NCBI GenBank assembly: GCA_902611815.1
Contig: CACMAZ010000001.1
Span: 35,430-99,429, forward strand
Origin: an uncultured Pelagibacteraceae bacterium
GTDB taxonomy: Bacteria > Pseudomonadota > Alphaproteobacteria > Pelagibacterales > Pelagibacteraceae
Direction of reading: 5' to 3'
Length of the DNA stretch: 64,000 bases
The notes beneath the pieces are model-generated. The model saw only the letters and a program-made list of their open reading frames with translations. It had not been told where the DNA came from and searched no databases. Positions 34,211 through 43,060 of the stretch are shown here, piece after piece. Numbering within the stretch: position 1 is the first letter of the stretch; every line of letters starts with the position of its first letter. A program made the translations under genes and the position numbers.

Positions 34211-35062
34211 TTATTCACTTATTATTCTGATTATATCTTTGATATTGCTGTTCTTAGGTTTCCAACCTTTAAGAGTTTTAAATTTATAAATCTTTTCTTT
34301 AATTATTTTATTTGATAACCATTTTACTTTTATTTTTTTCTTAGAATATTTTTCTATTTTTTTAATAATGTCATAAATTCTAAAATTATTTTTATTTTTT
34401 AATATGTAAGTATCTGATTTATAATTTTTTTTTAATATTAATTTTATAGCGTTAATAATATCTTTTACATTGAGTAAATTTATATACAAATTTTTCGATA
34501 TAACTTTTGTAACAAGATTTCTTTTATAATTTGTTTTTAACAGATTTACTAATTTTTTTCTTTTATCTCTTAATCCAAAAGTGTCAGAAATAACTAAATT
34601 TAAAAATTTAATGTTTTTATTTTCTTTTTTATAAAAACTGATTATTTTCCCAAAGCTAGCTTTGTAAGCTGAATATAAGTTATAATAATTATCCTTTTTT
34701 CCATCATAATTTTCCCAAACTGTTGAGAAATTGATAAATTTTTTTACTCTCATTATCTTTAAATTTTCAAGAATAATGTTACCAAATAAGATATTTGACT
34801 TAGATAGTTTTTCTATATCTTCAAAATTATGATTTTTAACGTAGTGCGTAGCACAGTGGATGACTGTATCAATTTTTAGTTTTTTAAATTTATGACTTAA
34901 ATTTTTATAACTGTTGAAATGAATTTTAATAATATTTTTGTTGTTTGAATTTATCTTATATTTTTTCCTTACAGTTATATAGACTTTATTATAAATAGAT
35001 AAATTTTTAAGAAGCTCAGAACCAATAAAACCAGTAGATCCAGTTAAAAGTATATTTTTCAC
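34211..35062 (-). CDS. NAD(P)-dependent sugar epimerase/reductase
   Basis: A 283-residue extended short-chain dehydrogenase. The NAD(P) motif is LLTGSTGFIGSELL and the catalytic Tyr-Lys pair is in YNLYSAYKASFG. It has the slot of RmlD or ColC in the operon, that is, the final reduction of the 4-keto group, but its sequence is strongly Lys/Asn/Ile-rich and I cannot fix the product stereochemistry. It overlaps rmlA by four bases (35059-35062). A 39-base gap separates it from the dehydratase gene downstream. Confidence 0.78.
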   Translation of the reverse strand: MKNILLTGSTGFIGSELLKNLSIYNKVYITVRKKYKINSNNKNIIKIHFNSYKNLSHKFKKLKIDTVIHCATHYVKNHNFEDIEKLSKSNILFGNIILENLKIMRVKKFINFSTVWENYDGKKDNYYNLYSAYKASFGKIISFYKKENKNIKFLNLVISDTFGLRDKRKKLVNLLKTNYKRNLVTKVISKNLYINLLNVKDIINAIKLILKKNYKSDTYILKNKNNFRIYDIIKKIEKYSKKKIKVKWLSNKIIKEKIYKFKTLKGWKPKNSNIKDIIRIISE

Positions 35063-35937
35063 TTTTTAGTTATAATTAAATTTTTTAAATACTCAGAGTA
35101 TTCACATTTACCGTAAAATTTTATCTGATTATTTAATTCTCTTACATTAATCCAGCCATTGGAAAGAGCTATTTCCTCAATACATGCAACCTTTAAACCT
35201 TGTCTTTTTTCAATCGCAGAGACAAAAGCACTTGTTTTGTAAAAATCATCTATTGAACCCGTGTCCAACCAAGCACCCCCTCTACCTAGCAAACTTGCTT
35301 TCAAATTACCTTTTTTTTTATATTTGTTTATTAAATCAACTATTTCCAATTCTCCTCTTTTTGAAGGTTTTAATAACTTTGAGTACTTGCAAACTAAATT
35401 ATCAAAAAAATATAGCCCAGTAATTGCTAAATCTGAAATAAATTTTTTTGGCTTCTCTTTAATATAAGTAACTTTATATTTATTATTTATTTTTGCTACA
35501 CCGTATTGGTCTGGTTTTTTTACTTTATGCAATATAATTTTTGCACCTTTCTTTAATTTTTTATAATTTAACAATTGTTTTGTTAAATTTTGTCCATAAA
35601 AAAAATTGTCTCCAAGTATCAATGCAACATTGTCAGATCCGATAAATTTTTCTCCTATTATGAACGCATCAGGTAAACCCCTAGGTTCACTTTGCTCAGC
35701 ATATGTAATTTTGATACCAAGATTTTTCCCATTAGGTATAATCTTTTTATATTGAGAAAGTTCTCCTTTATTTACAATTATCAAAATATCTTTTATTTTT
35801 GATAACATTAAAATTGAAAGAGGATAAAAAATTAAAGGCTTATCGAATATTGGCAATAGCTGTTTATTAATTGCCTTTGTTAAAGGACTCATTCTCGTCC
35901 CTTTACCTCCAGCTAAAATAATTCCTTTTTTAATCAA
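35059..35937 (-). CDS. rfbA: Glucose-1-phosphate thymidylyltransferase
   Basis: A 292-residue nucleotidyltransferase, the usual RmlA length. The activating loop is LAGGKGTRMSPLTKAINKQLLPIFDKPLIFYP, the metal/sugar region is ALILGDNFFYGQ, and the KPDQYGVAKI, EKPKKFISDLAITGLYFFD and GRGGAWLDTGSIDDF blocks are all RmlA signatures. It makes dTDP-glucose from dTTP and glucose-1-phosphate. The phosphohexomutase gene at 60.9 kb could supply the hexose-1-phosphate. It directly abuts rmlB (35937/35938). Confidence 0.95.
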   Translation of the reverse strand: MIKKGIILAGGKGTRMSPLTKAINKQLLPIFDKPLIFYPLSILMLSKIKDILIIVNKGELSQYKKIIPNGKNLGIKITYAEQSEPRGLPDAFIIGEKFIGSDNVALILGDNFFYGQNLTKQLLNYKKLKKGAKIILHKVKKPDQYGVAKINNKYKVTYIKEKPKKFISDLAITGLYFFDNLVCKYSKLLKPSKRGELEIVDLINKYKKKGNLKASLLGRGGAWLDTGSIDDFYKTSAFVSAIEKRQGLKVACIEEIALSNGWINVRELNNQIKFYGKCEYSEYLKNLIITKK

Positions 35938-36951
35938 TTATGATCCTAATCTTTTTGTAATATCTTTTTTTTTAAAGTTTTTAAAATATTTTTGATTGTT
36001 ATAATACCATAAAAAGGTTTTATTTAGTCCATCAAAGATCTTTGTATTAGGGTTCCATTTAAGTTTTGATTTTATTTTATTACTGTTTAATGCATACCTT
36101 AGATCATGGCCAGGTCTATCTTTTACAAATCTTATTTTTACTTTTTTGCCTATTACAATATGTTTTTTTGCGATATCTAATAAATATTTTGTTATTTGAA
36201 GATTGTTTAAATTTTTATTTGAACCGATATTATAAAACTCTCCTATTTTTCCTCTTAAAAAAACTTTTAAAAGTCCCTCACAATGGTCCATGACATATAT
36301 CCACTCTCTTGAATTTTTTCCGTTACCATAAATAGGCAATTCTCGATTGTTAATGATGTTATATATTATTTTAGGAATTAATTTTTCAGGATGTTGGCAT
36401 GGTCCATAATTATTAGAGCAGTTAGTAATAATTGCTGGAATTCTAAATGTTCTAACATAAGCAGACACAAGATGATCTGACGAGGCTTTACTTGCTGCAT
36501 AGGGAGAGCTAGGTTTATACTTAAAGTTTTCATTAGATCTACCAATTAAAACATCCCCGAAAACCTCATCAGTTGAAATGTGAATTAACTTTGTATTTGA
36601 ATAAGATTTATAAAATCTTCTAAAAGACTCTAATAAGTTAAATGTTCCTACTATGTTACTTTTGATAAAATTTGCTGGATTATCTATAGACCTATCTACA
36701 TGCGTTTCTGCTGCTAAATTAAATACACCAATTGGCTTATATCTTTTTAAAATTTTTGTTAGTTTTTTATTGTTGATATCTAACCTTATAAATTTATAGT
36801 TTTTATTATTATCGTATTCTTTTACGTTATACTTATTTGATGAATATGAAACTTTATCTACATTGACCACATAATAATTTTTTTTCAGTAATAATTTAAT
36901 TAAGTTACTTCCTATAAATCCTAAGCCACCAGTTACTATTACTTTTTTCAT
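35938..36951 (-). CDS. rfbB: dTDP-glucose 4,6-dehydratase
   Basis: A 337-residue SDR enzyme. The NAD motif is VTGGLGFIGSNLIKLL, then NLAAETHVDRSIDNP, the catalytic triad segment HISTDEVFGDV and YAASKASSDHLVSAY, and GPCQHPEKLIP. These are RmlB hallmarks. It converts dTDP-glucose to dTDP-4-keto-6-deoxyglucose, the substrate for the dehydratase-like and epimerase genes downstream. It is the first gene of the five-gene minus-strand operon, divergent from the GT2 pair across 68 bases. Confidence 0.95.
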   Translation of the reverse strand: MKKVIVTGGLGFIGSNLIKLLLKKNYYVVNVDKVSYSSNKYNVKEYDNNKNYKFIRLDINNKKLTKILKRYKPIGVFNLAAETHVDRSIDNPANFIKSNIVGTFNLLESFRRFYKSYSNTKLIHISTDEVFGDVLIGRSNENFKYKPSSPYAASKASSDHLVSAYVRTFRIPAIITNCSNNYGPCQHPEKLIPKIIYNIINNRELPIYGNGKNSREWIYVMDHCEGLLKVFLRGKIGEFYNIGSNKNLNNLQITKYLLDIAKKHIVIGKKVKIRFVKDRPGHDLRYALNSNKIKSKLKWNPNTKIFDGLNKTFLWYYNNQKYFKNFKKKDITKRLGS

Positions 36952-37019
36952 AATTTTGTTTTTTACATTAGATGAAACTGTTAGTATACCTTTTATAATA
37001 TCTTATTAATCAATTATGT

Positions 37020-37898
37020 ATGTCAATATCTAGGCAGAATTTAACAGTAGTTATCGTCACTCTTAAAAGTCAACATATAATAGATCAATGTATACAGTCT
37101 ATCGACAGTGATATTTCTATATTAATTGTCGAAAATTCAAACAACGAGGATTTTAAATCTTATGTAGAAAATAAATACAAAAATGTTTCATGTATATTGT
37201 CTAAAGATAATATTGGTATGGGAGCAGGAAATAATTTAGGAATAAATAATGCTAAGTCTGATTTTGTTCTGATTTTGAATCCAGACGTGATATTATCCAA
37301 AGACGCTATTGAAAAATTAATTAATGCAAGTAATGGCCTATCTAACTTTGCAATAATGTCGCCAATTTCTCAAGATATTGATTATCCAAACTACTTTATT
37401 AATAATAAAAAAAATTTAGATAACAAAAATATTTTTGAGGTTGAAAGTTTAGACGGTTATTGCATGTTAATTAACAAAAAAAGAATAAATTCAATTTTTA
37501 AAGACGAAAAAATTTTTGATGAAAATTTTTTTATGTATTTGGAAAATAACGATTTATGCAAAAGAATGAAAGATTACAATGAAAAAATTTTTGTTTTACC
37601 AACTTGTACTATAAAACACTTTGGCGCTAAGGCTGTATCAGAAAATTTTGTAAAAGAGGTTGAATTATCAAGAAATTGGCATTGGACATGGTCAAAATTT
37701 TACTTTTCGAAAAAACATAAAGGTTATTTTTATGCACTTTTAGAGGGTTTGCCTAAATTTGCTACATCAATGGCAAAGTGTTTATTTTATTACTTTATCT
37801 TTAAAAAATATAAATCAAAAATTTATTATAATAGAGCCCATGGTTTTTTTAATGCTATGCTTGGAAAATCTTCATGGTATAGACCAAAATTAGATTGA
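37020..37898 (+). CDS. GT2 glycosyltransferase (rhamnosyltransferase-like)
   Basis: A 292-residue family 2 enzyme. Visible motifs are LTVVIVTLKSQHIIDQCIQSI, ILIVENSN, the KDNIGMGAGNNLGINNAKSDFVLILNPDVIL block (NPDV is the metal/nucleotide motif of the WbbL-like group) and DENFFMYLENNDLCKRM. A C-terminal region rich in aromatic and basic residues (NWHWTWSKFYFSKKHKGYFYALLEG) is shared with the next gene. It likely adds the deoxy sugar made by the divergent rml-type operon to a surface glycan. Confidence 0.88.
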   Translation: MSISRQNLTVVIVTLKSQHIIDQCIQSIDSDISILIVENSNNEDFKSYVENKYKNVSCILSKDNIGMGAGNNLGINNAKSDFVLILNPDVILSKDAIEKLINASNGLSNFAIMSPISQDIDYPNYFINNKKNLDNKNIFEVESLDGYCMLINKKRINSIFKDEKIFDENFFMYLENNDLCKRMKDYNEKIFVLPTCTIKHFGAKAVSENFVKEVELSRNWHWTWSKFYFSKKHKGYFYALLEGLPKFATSMAKCLFYYFIFKKYKSKIYYNRAHGFFNAMLGKSSWYRPKLD

Positions 37899-37906
37899 AA
37901 CTTCTG

Positions 37907-38809
37907 ATGAATACTAACTTTCTAGATGAATTAACTGTAGTTATTTTAACCTATAAAACTAACGAGGAAATATTGAATAATTGTCTAAACTCTATAGATA
38001 AAAGAATTAAAATAAAAATAATAGAAAATTCAAAAAAATTTGAAAATGAAGAAAAGTTTTTAAAAAAATTCTCTAATCTTTCAATTGATTGTACAGGTAA
38101 AAATTTAGGATTTGGCAAGGGTAACAATTTTGGATTTAGACAAATAAATACAAAATATGCACTTGCATTAAGCCCAGATACAATTTTAGATAAAGATTTT
38201 TTCGAAAATATTAGAATCTATCTTAATGAAAAATTTGAATTTTCAATTTTAGGTGTCAATTTCTACGATGAAGATGTCAAAAAAAATGGTCATAGATCTT
38301 ATGGATACTTTTCGAAAAATAATTTAACAAAAGAATATAATGAAACTTTAATAGAGGCTGATTGGATAATTGGTTGTGCTATCATTATCGATTTAGATAA
38401 ATTTGTTGATAAAATTGTATTTGATGAAAATATATTCATATATTTTGAGGATTTTGATCTTTGTAAAACTATAACTAAAAAGGGAAAAAAAGTGTTTGCT
38501 AGCAAAATTCTTTTTATAAAACATATTGGAAACAGCAGTTCAATTGCGATTATACCAGAGCTCAAAAGTGCATCAAATAGGTTCCGCAGCTGGCACTGGA
38601 GATGGTCTGAATTTTACTTTTATAAAAAAAATTATAATTATTTTTATGCTCTCAGAAAATGTTTTTTGAAAATATTTAAATTTATAATTTTAATGATTTA
38701 TTTTAAGATCAGATTTAATAAGGAGGAATTTGATAAAAATAAGTATAGTTTTTTGGGTTTATATAATTCAATTATTGGAAGAAAATCCTTCTATAGAATT
38801 GAAAATTAG
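37907..38809 (+). CDS. GT2 glycosyltransferase, paralog of the preceding gene
   Basis: A GT2 enzyme of 300 residues from ATG 37907. The ORF track's start at 37895 is a TTG overlapping the previous stop. Both are possible, but ATG leaves nine residues before LTVVILTY, as in the paralog. Motifs are GKNLGFGKGNNFGFRQINTKYALALSPDTIL (SPDT in place of NPDV), DENIFIYFEDFDLCKTI and the shared C-terminal FRSWHWRWSEFYFYKKNYNYFYALRK. It is a tandem duplicate of the upstream transferase and ends 4 bases inside the convergent apt gene. Confidence 0.87.
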   Translation: MNTNFLDELTVVILTYKTNEEILNNCLNSIDKRIKIKIIENSKKFENEEKFLKKFSNLSIDCTGKNLGFGKGNNFGFRQINTKYALALSPDTILDKDFFENIRIYLNEKFEFSILGVNFYDEDVKKNGHRSYGYFSKNNLTKEYNETLIEADWIIGCAIIIDLDKFVDKIVFDENIFIYFEDFDLCKTITKKGKKVFASKILFIKHIGNSSSIAIIPELKSASNRFRSWHWRWSEFYFYKKNYNYFYALRKCFLKIFKFIILMIYFKIRFNKEEFDKNKYSFLGLYNSIIGRKSFYRIEN

Positions 38810-39333
38810 TGGCCAGGAAAATTAATTAAATTTTCGACCTCGTAACCAAGTTTTATTAGTTTGTCACATCCTTTTAAATCAAATAGATTTATTACAAAAA
38901 TAAAACCCGCAACTGATCCATTAGATAAATTTATTAATTTAGCAGCTGCCTCAGCTGTACCGCCAGTTGCAATCAAATCATCAATAATTAGTACTTTTTC
39001 ACCTTGATTAATAGAATCTTTGTGTACTTCTATAGTAGCCTTGCCGTATTCTAATTCAAAGTCAACAGAATAAGTATCTGCAGGTAATTTATTTTTTTTT
39101 CTTAACATAATAAAAGGTTTTTTAAGAGCAAAAGACACAGCTGAAGCAAATACAAAACCTCTAGATTCAATCGCTGCAATTTTATTAAAATTAAATTTTT
39201 TTGATTTTTCAATTATTTGATTAATTGTCTCTTCAAATGCTTTTTCATCTTTAATTAAAGTTGTAATGTCTCTGAATAAAATACCTTTTTTTGGATAGTC
39301 AGGTATAGATCTTATAAACTTTTTTAAATCCAT
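38806..39333 (-). CDS. apt: Adenine phosphoribosyltransferase
   Basis: A 175-residue type I phosphoribosyltransferase. The N-terminal IPDYPKKGILFRDITTL is APT-specific, KIAAIESRGFVFASAVSFALKKPFIMLRKKNKLP follows, and the PRPP-binding motif is VLIIDDLIATGGTAEAA. It makes AMP from adenine and PRPP. It is divergent from mtnP (41 bases), whose reaction releases adenine, so the pairing closes purine salvage from methylthioadenosine. Confidence 0.96.
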   Translation of the reverse strand: MDLKKFIRSIPDYPKKGILFRDITTLIKDEKAFEETINQIIEKSKKFNFNKIAAIESRGFVFASAVSFALKKPFIMLRKKNKLPADTYSVDFELEYGKATIEVHKDSINQGEKVLIIDDLIATGGTAEAAAKLINLSNGSVAGFIFVINLFDLKGCDKLIKLGYEVENLINFPGH

Positions 39334-39374
39334 TTAAATTTGCGTTATATTATTAAATAAACTATCTTTTAAAT

Positions 39375-40247
39375 ATGGCAAACAATAAATTGGCAATTAT
39401 CGGTGGCAGTGGGTTGTATGATGTTGAAGAATTTAAAGATAGAGAGTTATTAGACTTAAGAACACCCTGGGGAATTCCCTCAGACCAAATTTTAAAAACT
39501 CATTTTAAAGGAAAAGAGGTTTATTTCTTACCAAGACATGGTAGAGGGCATTTCATAAATCCATCTAAAATTAATTTTAGAGCAAACATAGATGCCTTGA
39601 AACAATTAGGTGTTACGGATATAATTTCTGTATCAGCAGTTGGATCATTAAAAGAAGAACTACCACCAGGTAAATTTGTAATTGTCGACCAATTTATTGA
39701 TCGAACTTTTGCAAGAAATAAAACATTTTTTGACGATGAAATAGTAGCACACGTATCGATGGCTCATCCAACCTCGAATGGATTAATGAATGCATGTGAA
39801 GAAGCCATTAAAAAAGAAAAAATTGAATATCAAAGAGGTGGAACATACGTGGTTATGGAAGGACCTCAATTTTCAACATTAGCTGAGTCTAATTTATACA
39901 GGTCTTGGAAAGCAGATGTTATTGGAATGACCAATATGCCAGAAGCTAAATTAGCTAGAGAAGCTGAAATAAGATACGCATCAGTTTCAATGGTAACTGA
40001 CTATGATTGTTGGCACCCTGATCATGAAAATGTTGATGTTCAGCAAGTAATAAAAGTTCTTTTAGGTAATGCTGCTAAAGCAAAAAATATGATAAAGAAT
40101 ATCATCGATATTTTTGAAAGTCATATTGACCCTAAAGATCCTACAAATAATTGCTTAGATGTAGCAATAATTACTGCACCTGAAAAAAGAACGCAAAAAA
40201 CGAAAGATAAATTAAAAACCGTTGCAGGTAGAGTTTTAAATAAATGA
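39375..40247 (+). CDS. mtnP: S-methyl-5'-thioadenosine phosphorylase
   Basis: A 290-residue PNP/MTAP family 2 enzyme. The phosphate loop is IIGGSGLYDVEEF, then PRHGRGHFINPSKINFRANIDAL, VMEGPQFSTLAESNLYRSWKADVIGMTNMPEAKLAREAEI, in which the MTNMPEA region is typical of MTAP, and VTDYDCWHPDHENV. It cleaves MTA to adenine and 5-methylthioribose-1-phosphate. Its stop overlaps the mtnA start by four bases, starting a compact operon mtnP-mtnA-aldolase-speDE. Confidence 0.95.
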   Translation: MANNKLAIIGGSGLYDVEEFKDRELLDLRTPWGIPSDQILKTHFKGKEVYFLPRHGRGHFINPSKINFRANIDALKQLGVTDIISVSAVGSLKEELPPGKFVIVDQFIDRTFARNKTFFDDEIVAHVSMAHPTSNGLMNACEEAIKKEKIEYQRGGTYVVMEGPQFSTLAESNLYRSWKADVIGMTNMPEAKLAREAEIRYASVSMVTDYDCWHPDHENVDVQQVIKVLLGNAAKAKNMIKNIIDIFESHIDPKDPTNNCLDVAIITAPEKRTQKTKDKLKTVAGRVLNK

Positions 40248-41314
40248 AAATAGATGGAAAAGAATATCGTACTATTTGGTTTGAAAATAATATTGTTAAA
40301 ATAATTGATCAAACAAAACTTCCACATCAATTTATTATTAAAGATTTAAAAACAGTTAAAGATACAATTAATGCAATAAAAACAATGGAAGTAAGAGGTG
40401 CACCTTTAATAGGAGCTACCGCAGCATATGGATTAGTTTTAGCTATTTTAGAAAATGATGATCAATCTTTTTTAAAAAAATCAGCTAGCGAATTAATTAA
40501 ATCTAGACCAACTGCTATTAATTTAAAATGGGCAGTAGATAGAATGATGAGAAAATTATCAGGTGTTAATAGTGATAAAATTTTAGAGATAGCTACCAAT
40601 CAAGCAAAAGAAATTTGTGAAGAGGATATTAAGTTTTGTGAGAATATAGGTTTAAATGGTCTTAAAATAATCGAGGATATTTATAACAAAAAAAAAGATA
40701 CGGTGAATATTTTAACTCATTGCAATGCAGGATGGCTTGCAACTATTAATTGGGGAACCGCAACTTCTCCAATATATCATGCACATAAAAAAGGTATACC
40801 AGTTCATGTTTGGGCAGATGAAACTAGACCAAGAAATCAAGGCGCAAATCTCACTTCTTACGAATTAAACGAGGAAGGAATTAATAATACAATCATTGCA
40901 GACAATACTGGTGGTATTTTAATGCAAAGAGGGGAAGTTGACATGTGTATTGTTGGGACTGATAGAACTCTAGCAAATGGCGACGTTTGTAATAAAGTTG
41001 GCACCTATCTTAAAGCACTCGCCGCCCATGATAATAAAGTTCCTTTTTACGTAGCTCTTCCAAGTTCGACAATTGATTGGAATATAAAAGATCACAAAGA
41101 AATACCTATTGAGGAGAGAAATTCTGATGAACTATCTCACATAGAAGGTTTTGACAGTGAGGGAAATTTAAAAAAAATACAAATTTATCCAAAGAAAAGT
41201 AAAGTAATGAATTTAGCATTTGATGTTACACCTGCAAAATATGTGACTGGTTTAATTACTGAAGAAGGTATTTGTGAAGCATCCACAGAGGGATTAAAAA
41301 AATTATTTAAATGA
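40244..41314 (+). CDS. mtnA: Methylthioribose-1-phosphate isomerase
   Basis: A 356-residue enzyme of the eIF2B-like fold. Substrate-binding RGAPLIGATAAYG, the catalytic cysteine in LTHCNAGWLATINWGTATSP, ADNTGGILM, and the catalytic aspartate in VGTDRTLANGDVCNKVGTY are all present, with FDVTPAKYVTGLITEEG at the end. It converts methylthioribose-1-phosphate to methylthioribulose-1-phosphate. It overlaps both neighbours by four bases (ATGA), indicating coupled translation. Confidence 0.96.
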   Translation: MKIDGKEYRTIWFENNIVKIIDQTKLPHQFIIKDLKTVKDTINAIKTMEVRGAPLIGATAAYGLVLAILENDDQSFLKKSASELIKSRPTAINLKWAVDRMMRKLSGVNSDKILEIATNQAKEICEEDIKFCENIGLNGLKIIEDIYNKKKDTVNILTHCNAGWLATINWGTATSPIYHAHKKGIPVHVWADETRPRNQGANLTSYELNEEGINNTIIADNTGGILMQRGEVDMCIVGTDRTLANGDVCNKVGTYLKALAAHDNKVPFYVALPSSTIDWNIKDHKEIPIEERNSDELSHIEGFDSEGNLKKIQIYPKKSKVMNLAFDVTPAKYVTGLITEEGICEASTEGLKKLFK

Positions 41315-41958
41315 AAAATTTAGAAAAAAGAAAAGAAGTAATTAAATATTCAATTAAACTTAATACCACAAACTTATCTCCTTTAAGATCTGGAAATATC
41401 TCAGTTAGAAGTTTTGAAAATAGTGTTGAGGGTTTTCTAATAACTCCTTCAGGAAAAAAATACGATACACTCAAAGAGGAGGATATAGTTTTTGTATCCA
41501 GTGATGGAAATCACGATATAAACTTAAAACCATCATCTGAATGGAGATTTCATAAAGATATTTATTTGAAAAAAACAGATGCAAAAGCGATAGTTCATGC
41601 TCATTCTCCACACGCAACGGCTGTATCAGCCCATGGTAAAGATATCCCAGCTTTTCATTATATGATAGCTTTAGCAGGCGGCGACAGTATCAAATGTGCC
41701 AAGTACGCAACTTTTGGTACACAAGAACTGTCTGATAATATTATTGATGCATTAGAAAATAGAAAAGCTTGTTTAATGTCAAATCATGGACAAGTTGCAT
41801 TTGGAGAAAATTTAGAAAGTGCATTTGAATTAGCCGAGGAACTAGAAAATATTTGTCATCAATACATAAATACAATAAAGTTAGGAGATCCTAAGATTCT
41901 TTCATCAAGTGAGATGGATGTAATATTAGAAAAAGTAAAAAATTATAAAAAAGGATAA
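41311..41958 (+). CDS. Class II aldolase/adducin family enzyme (methylthioribulose-phosphate aldolase candidate)
   Basis: A 215-residue zinc enzyme of the FucA/AraD fold. Zn ligands are two His in VHAHSPHATAVSAHG and one in MSNHGQVAFG. The catalytic acid is Glu in PSSEWRFHKDIY. The same fold includes MtnB dehydratase and the aldolase of the DHAP shunt that splits methylthioribulose-1-phosphate into DHAP and methylthioacetaldehyde. No mtnC, mtnD or mtnK-type gene is nearby, so aldolase action is favoured (inference). MtnB remains possible. Confidence 0.85.
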   Translation: MKNLEKRKEVIKYSIKLNTTNLSPLRSGNISVRSFENSVEGFLITPSGKKYDTLKEEDIVFVSSDGNHDINLKPSSEWRFHKDIYLKKTDAKAIVHAHSPHATAVSAHGKDIPAFHYMIALAGGDSIKCAKYATFGTQELSDNIIDALENRKACLMSNHGQVAFGENLESAFELAEELENICHQYINTIKLGDPKILSSSEMDVILEKVKNYKKG

Positions 41959-41963
41959 TTTTT

Positions 41964-43004
41964 ATGACGAAAGTAGGGGAACACGTCACTTTTGATATTA
42001 TTGGAACTCAAAAAGAGTATGATCCAAAATTTTACGAAAAATTAGTTTATAAAATTGCTAAAAAAGCAAAAGTCGTAGTCCTAGAAATTTCAAAATATAA
42101 ATTTGAACCTCAAGGTTTTACTTTAGTAGCATTATTAGCAGAATCTCATATTAGTTTTCATACATTTCCTGAAAAAGGGATTATAAGTTTTGATTTTTTT
42201 ACTTGTGGCAAGGTATCCCCATCTGTTGCTTTAGAGGTGTTAAAGAAAGAGATTAAACATATAAGGATAGTAAAGAAAGAGTTTAATAGAGATACAGTAG
42301 ATTATTATGATGATATTTATAGTTCACAAGGCCTTAAAAAATATTATATGGTTAAAAATATTCTTGAGGACTTCACATCAAAAGTAGGACAACACATTCA
42401 AATTTTAGATCTAGAGCAATTTGGCAAAGCTTTGTTTATAGATAATGAATTACAAGTAGCAGAGAAAGATGAACACCTTTATAGCTCTACTTTTGTAAAT
42501 TCTGGATTAAAACTAAATTCAGAAAAAAATAATTCAGCTATAATTGGAGGTGGAGATGGAGGAGTAGCACGAGAATGTATTAATCAAGGTTTCAATTATA
42601 TAGATTGGTTTGAGCTTGATCCCCAGGTAGTCGATGTATGTGAAAAACATCTTAGTAAGGTTGGACAAAAAGCGACAAAAAAGAACTCTGTTAAGTGTGT
42701 ATGGGGAGATGCTTTTGAAAGTATAAAAAAAGTTGAGGACAACAAATATGATAAAATTTTTGTGGACTTAAACGATGATCAATATTGTATCGACCTTGCT
42801 GCAAAAAATATTAAGTCTTTAAAAAGAATTTTAAAACCTAATGGCACTATCACTGCTCAAGTTGGCAGCCAGGACAAAAAACCAAAACAAGTTGAAAAAT
42901 GGCTAAATTTATTTAGAAAAAGTTTTGGTAATTCTTCTCTAGATAGAATTTATATACCAAGTTTCGATTGTTCTTGGAATTTTGCATCATCATTAAATAA
43001 ATAA
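41964..43004 (+). CDS. Fused S-adenosylmethionine decarboxylase-spermidine synthase
   Basis: A 346-residue fusion. Residues 1-110 are a class 1b AdoMet decarboxylase (SpeD). The self-cleavage site is Glu60-Ser61 in LLAESHISFHTFPEKG, with His66 and Cys81 (DFFTCG) as the processing and catalytic residues. Residues about 112-346 are an aminopropyltransferase (SpeE) with AIIGGGDGGVARE and DWFELDPQVVDVCEKHL. The catalytic loop FVDLNDDQ is less standard than the usual D-[ST]-x-D-P. It would make decarboxylated AdoMet and transfer its aminopropyl group to a diamine, releasing MTA. The MTA salvage genes lie directly upstream, starting with a five-base gap. Confidence 0.88.
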   Translation: MTKVGEHVTFDIIGTQKEYDPKFYEKLVYKIAKKAKVVVLEISKYKFEPQGFTLVALLAESHISFHTFPEKGIISFDFFTCGKVSPSVALEVLKKEIKHIRIVKKEFNRDTVDYYDDIYSSQGLKKYYMVKNILEDFTSKVGQHIQILDLEQFGKALFIDNELQVAEKDEHLYSSTFVNSGLKLNSEKNNSAIIGGGDGGVARECINQGFNYIDWFELDPQVVDVCEKHLSKVGQKATKKNSVKCVWGDAFESIKKVEDNKYDKIFVDLNDDQYCIDLAAKNIKSLKRILKPNGTITAQVGSQDKKPKQVEKWLNLFRKSFGNSSLDRIYIPSFDCSWNFASSLNK

Positions 43005-43060
43005 TCTCTTTTTTAATCAAAAAATTTGTGAAATAATTGATTTTTATATTTGGAGGAAAT

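Noticed and set aside
39334-39374. SAM-related riboswitch upstream of mtnP
   Set aside because: The gap to apt is only 41 bases and AT-only in character, too short for a known SAM aptamer plus expression platform.
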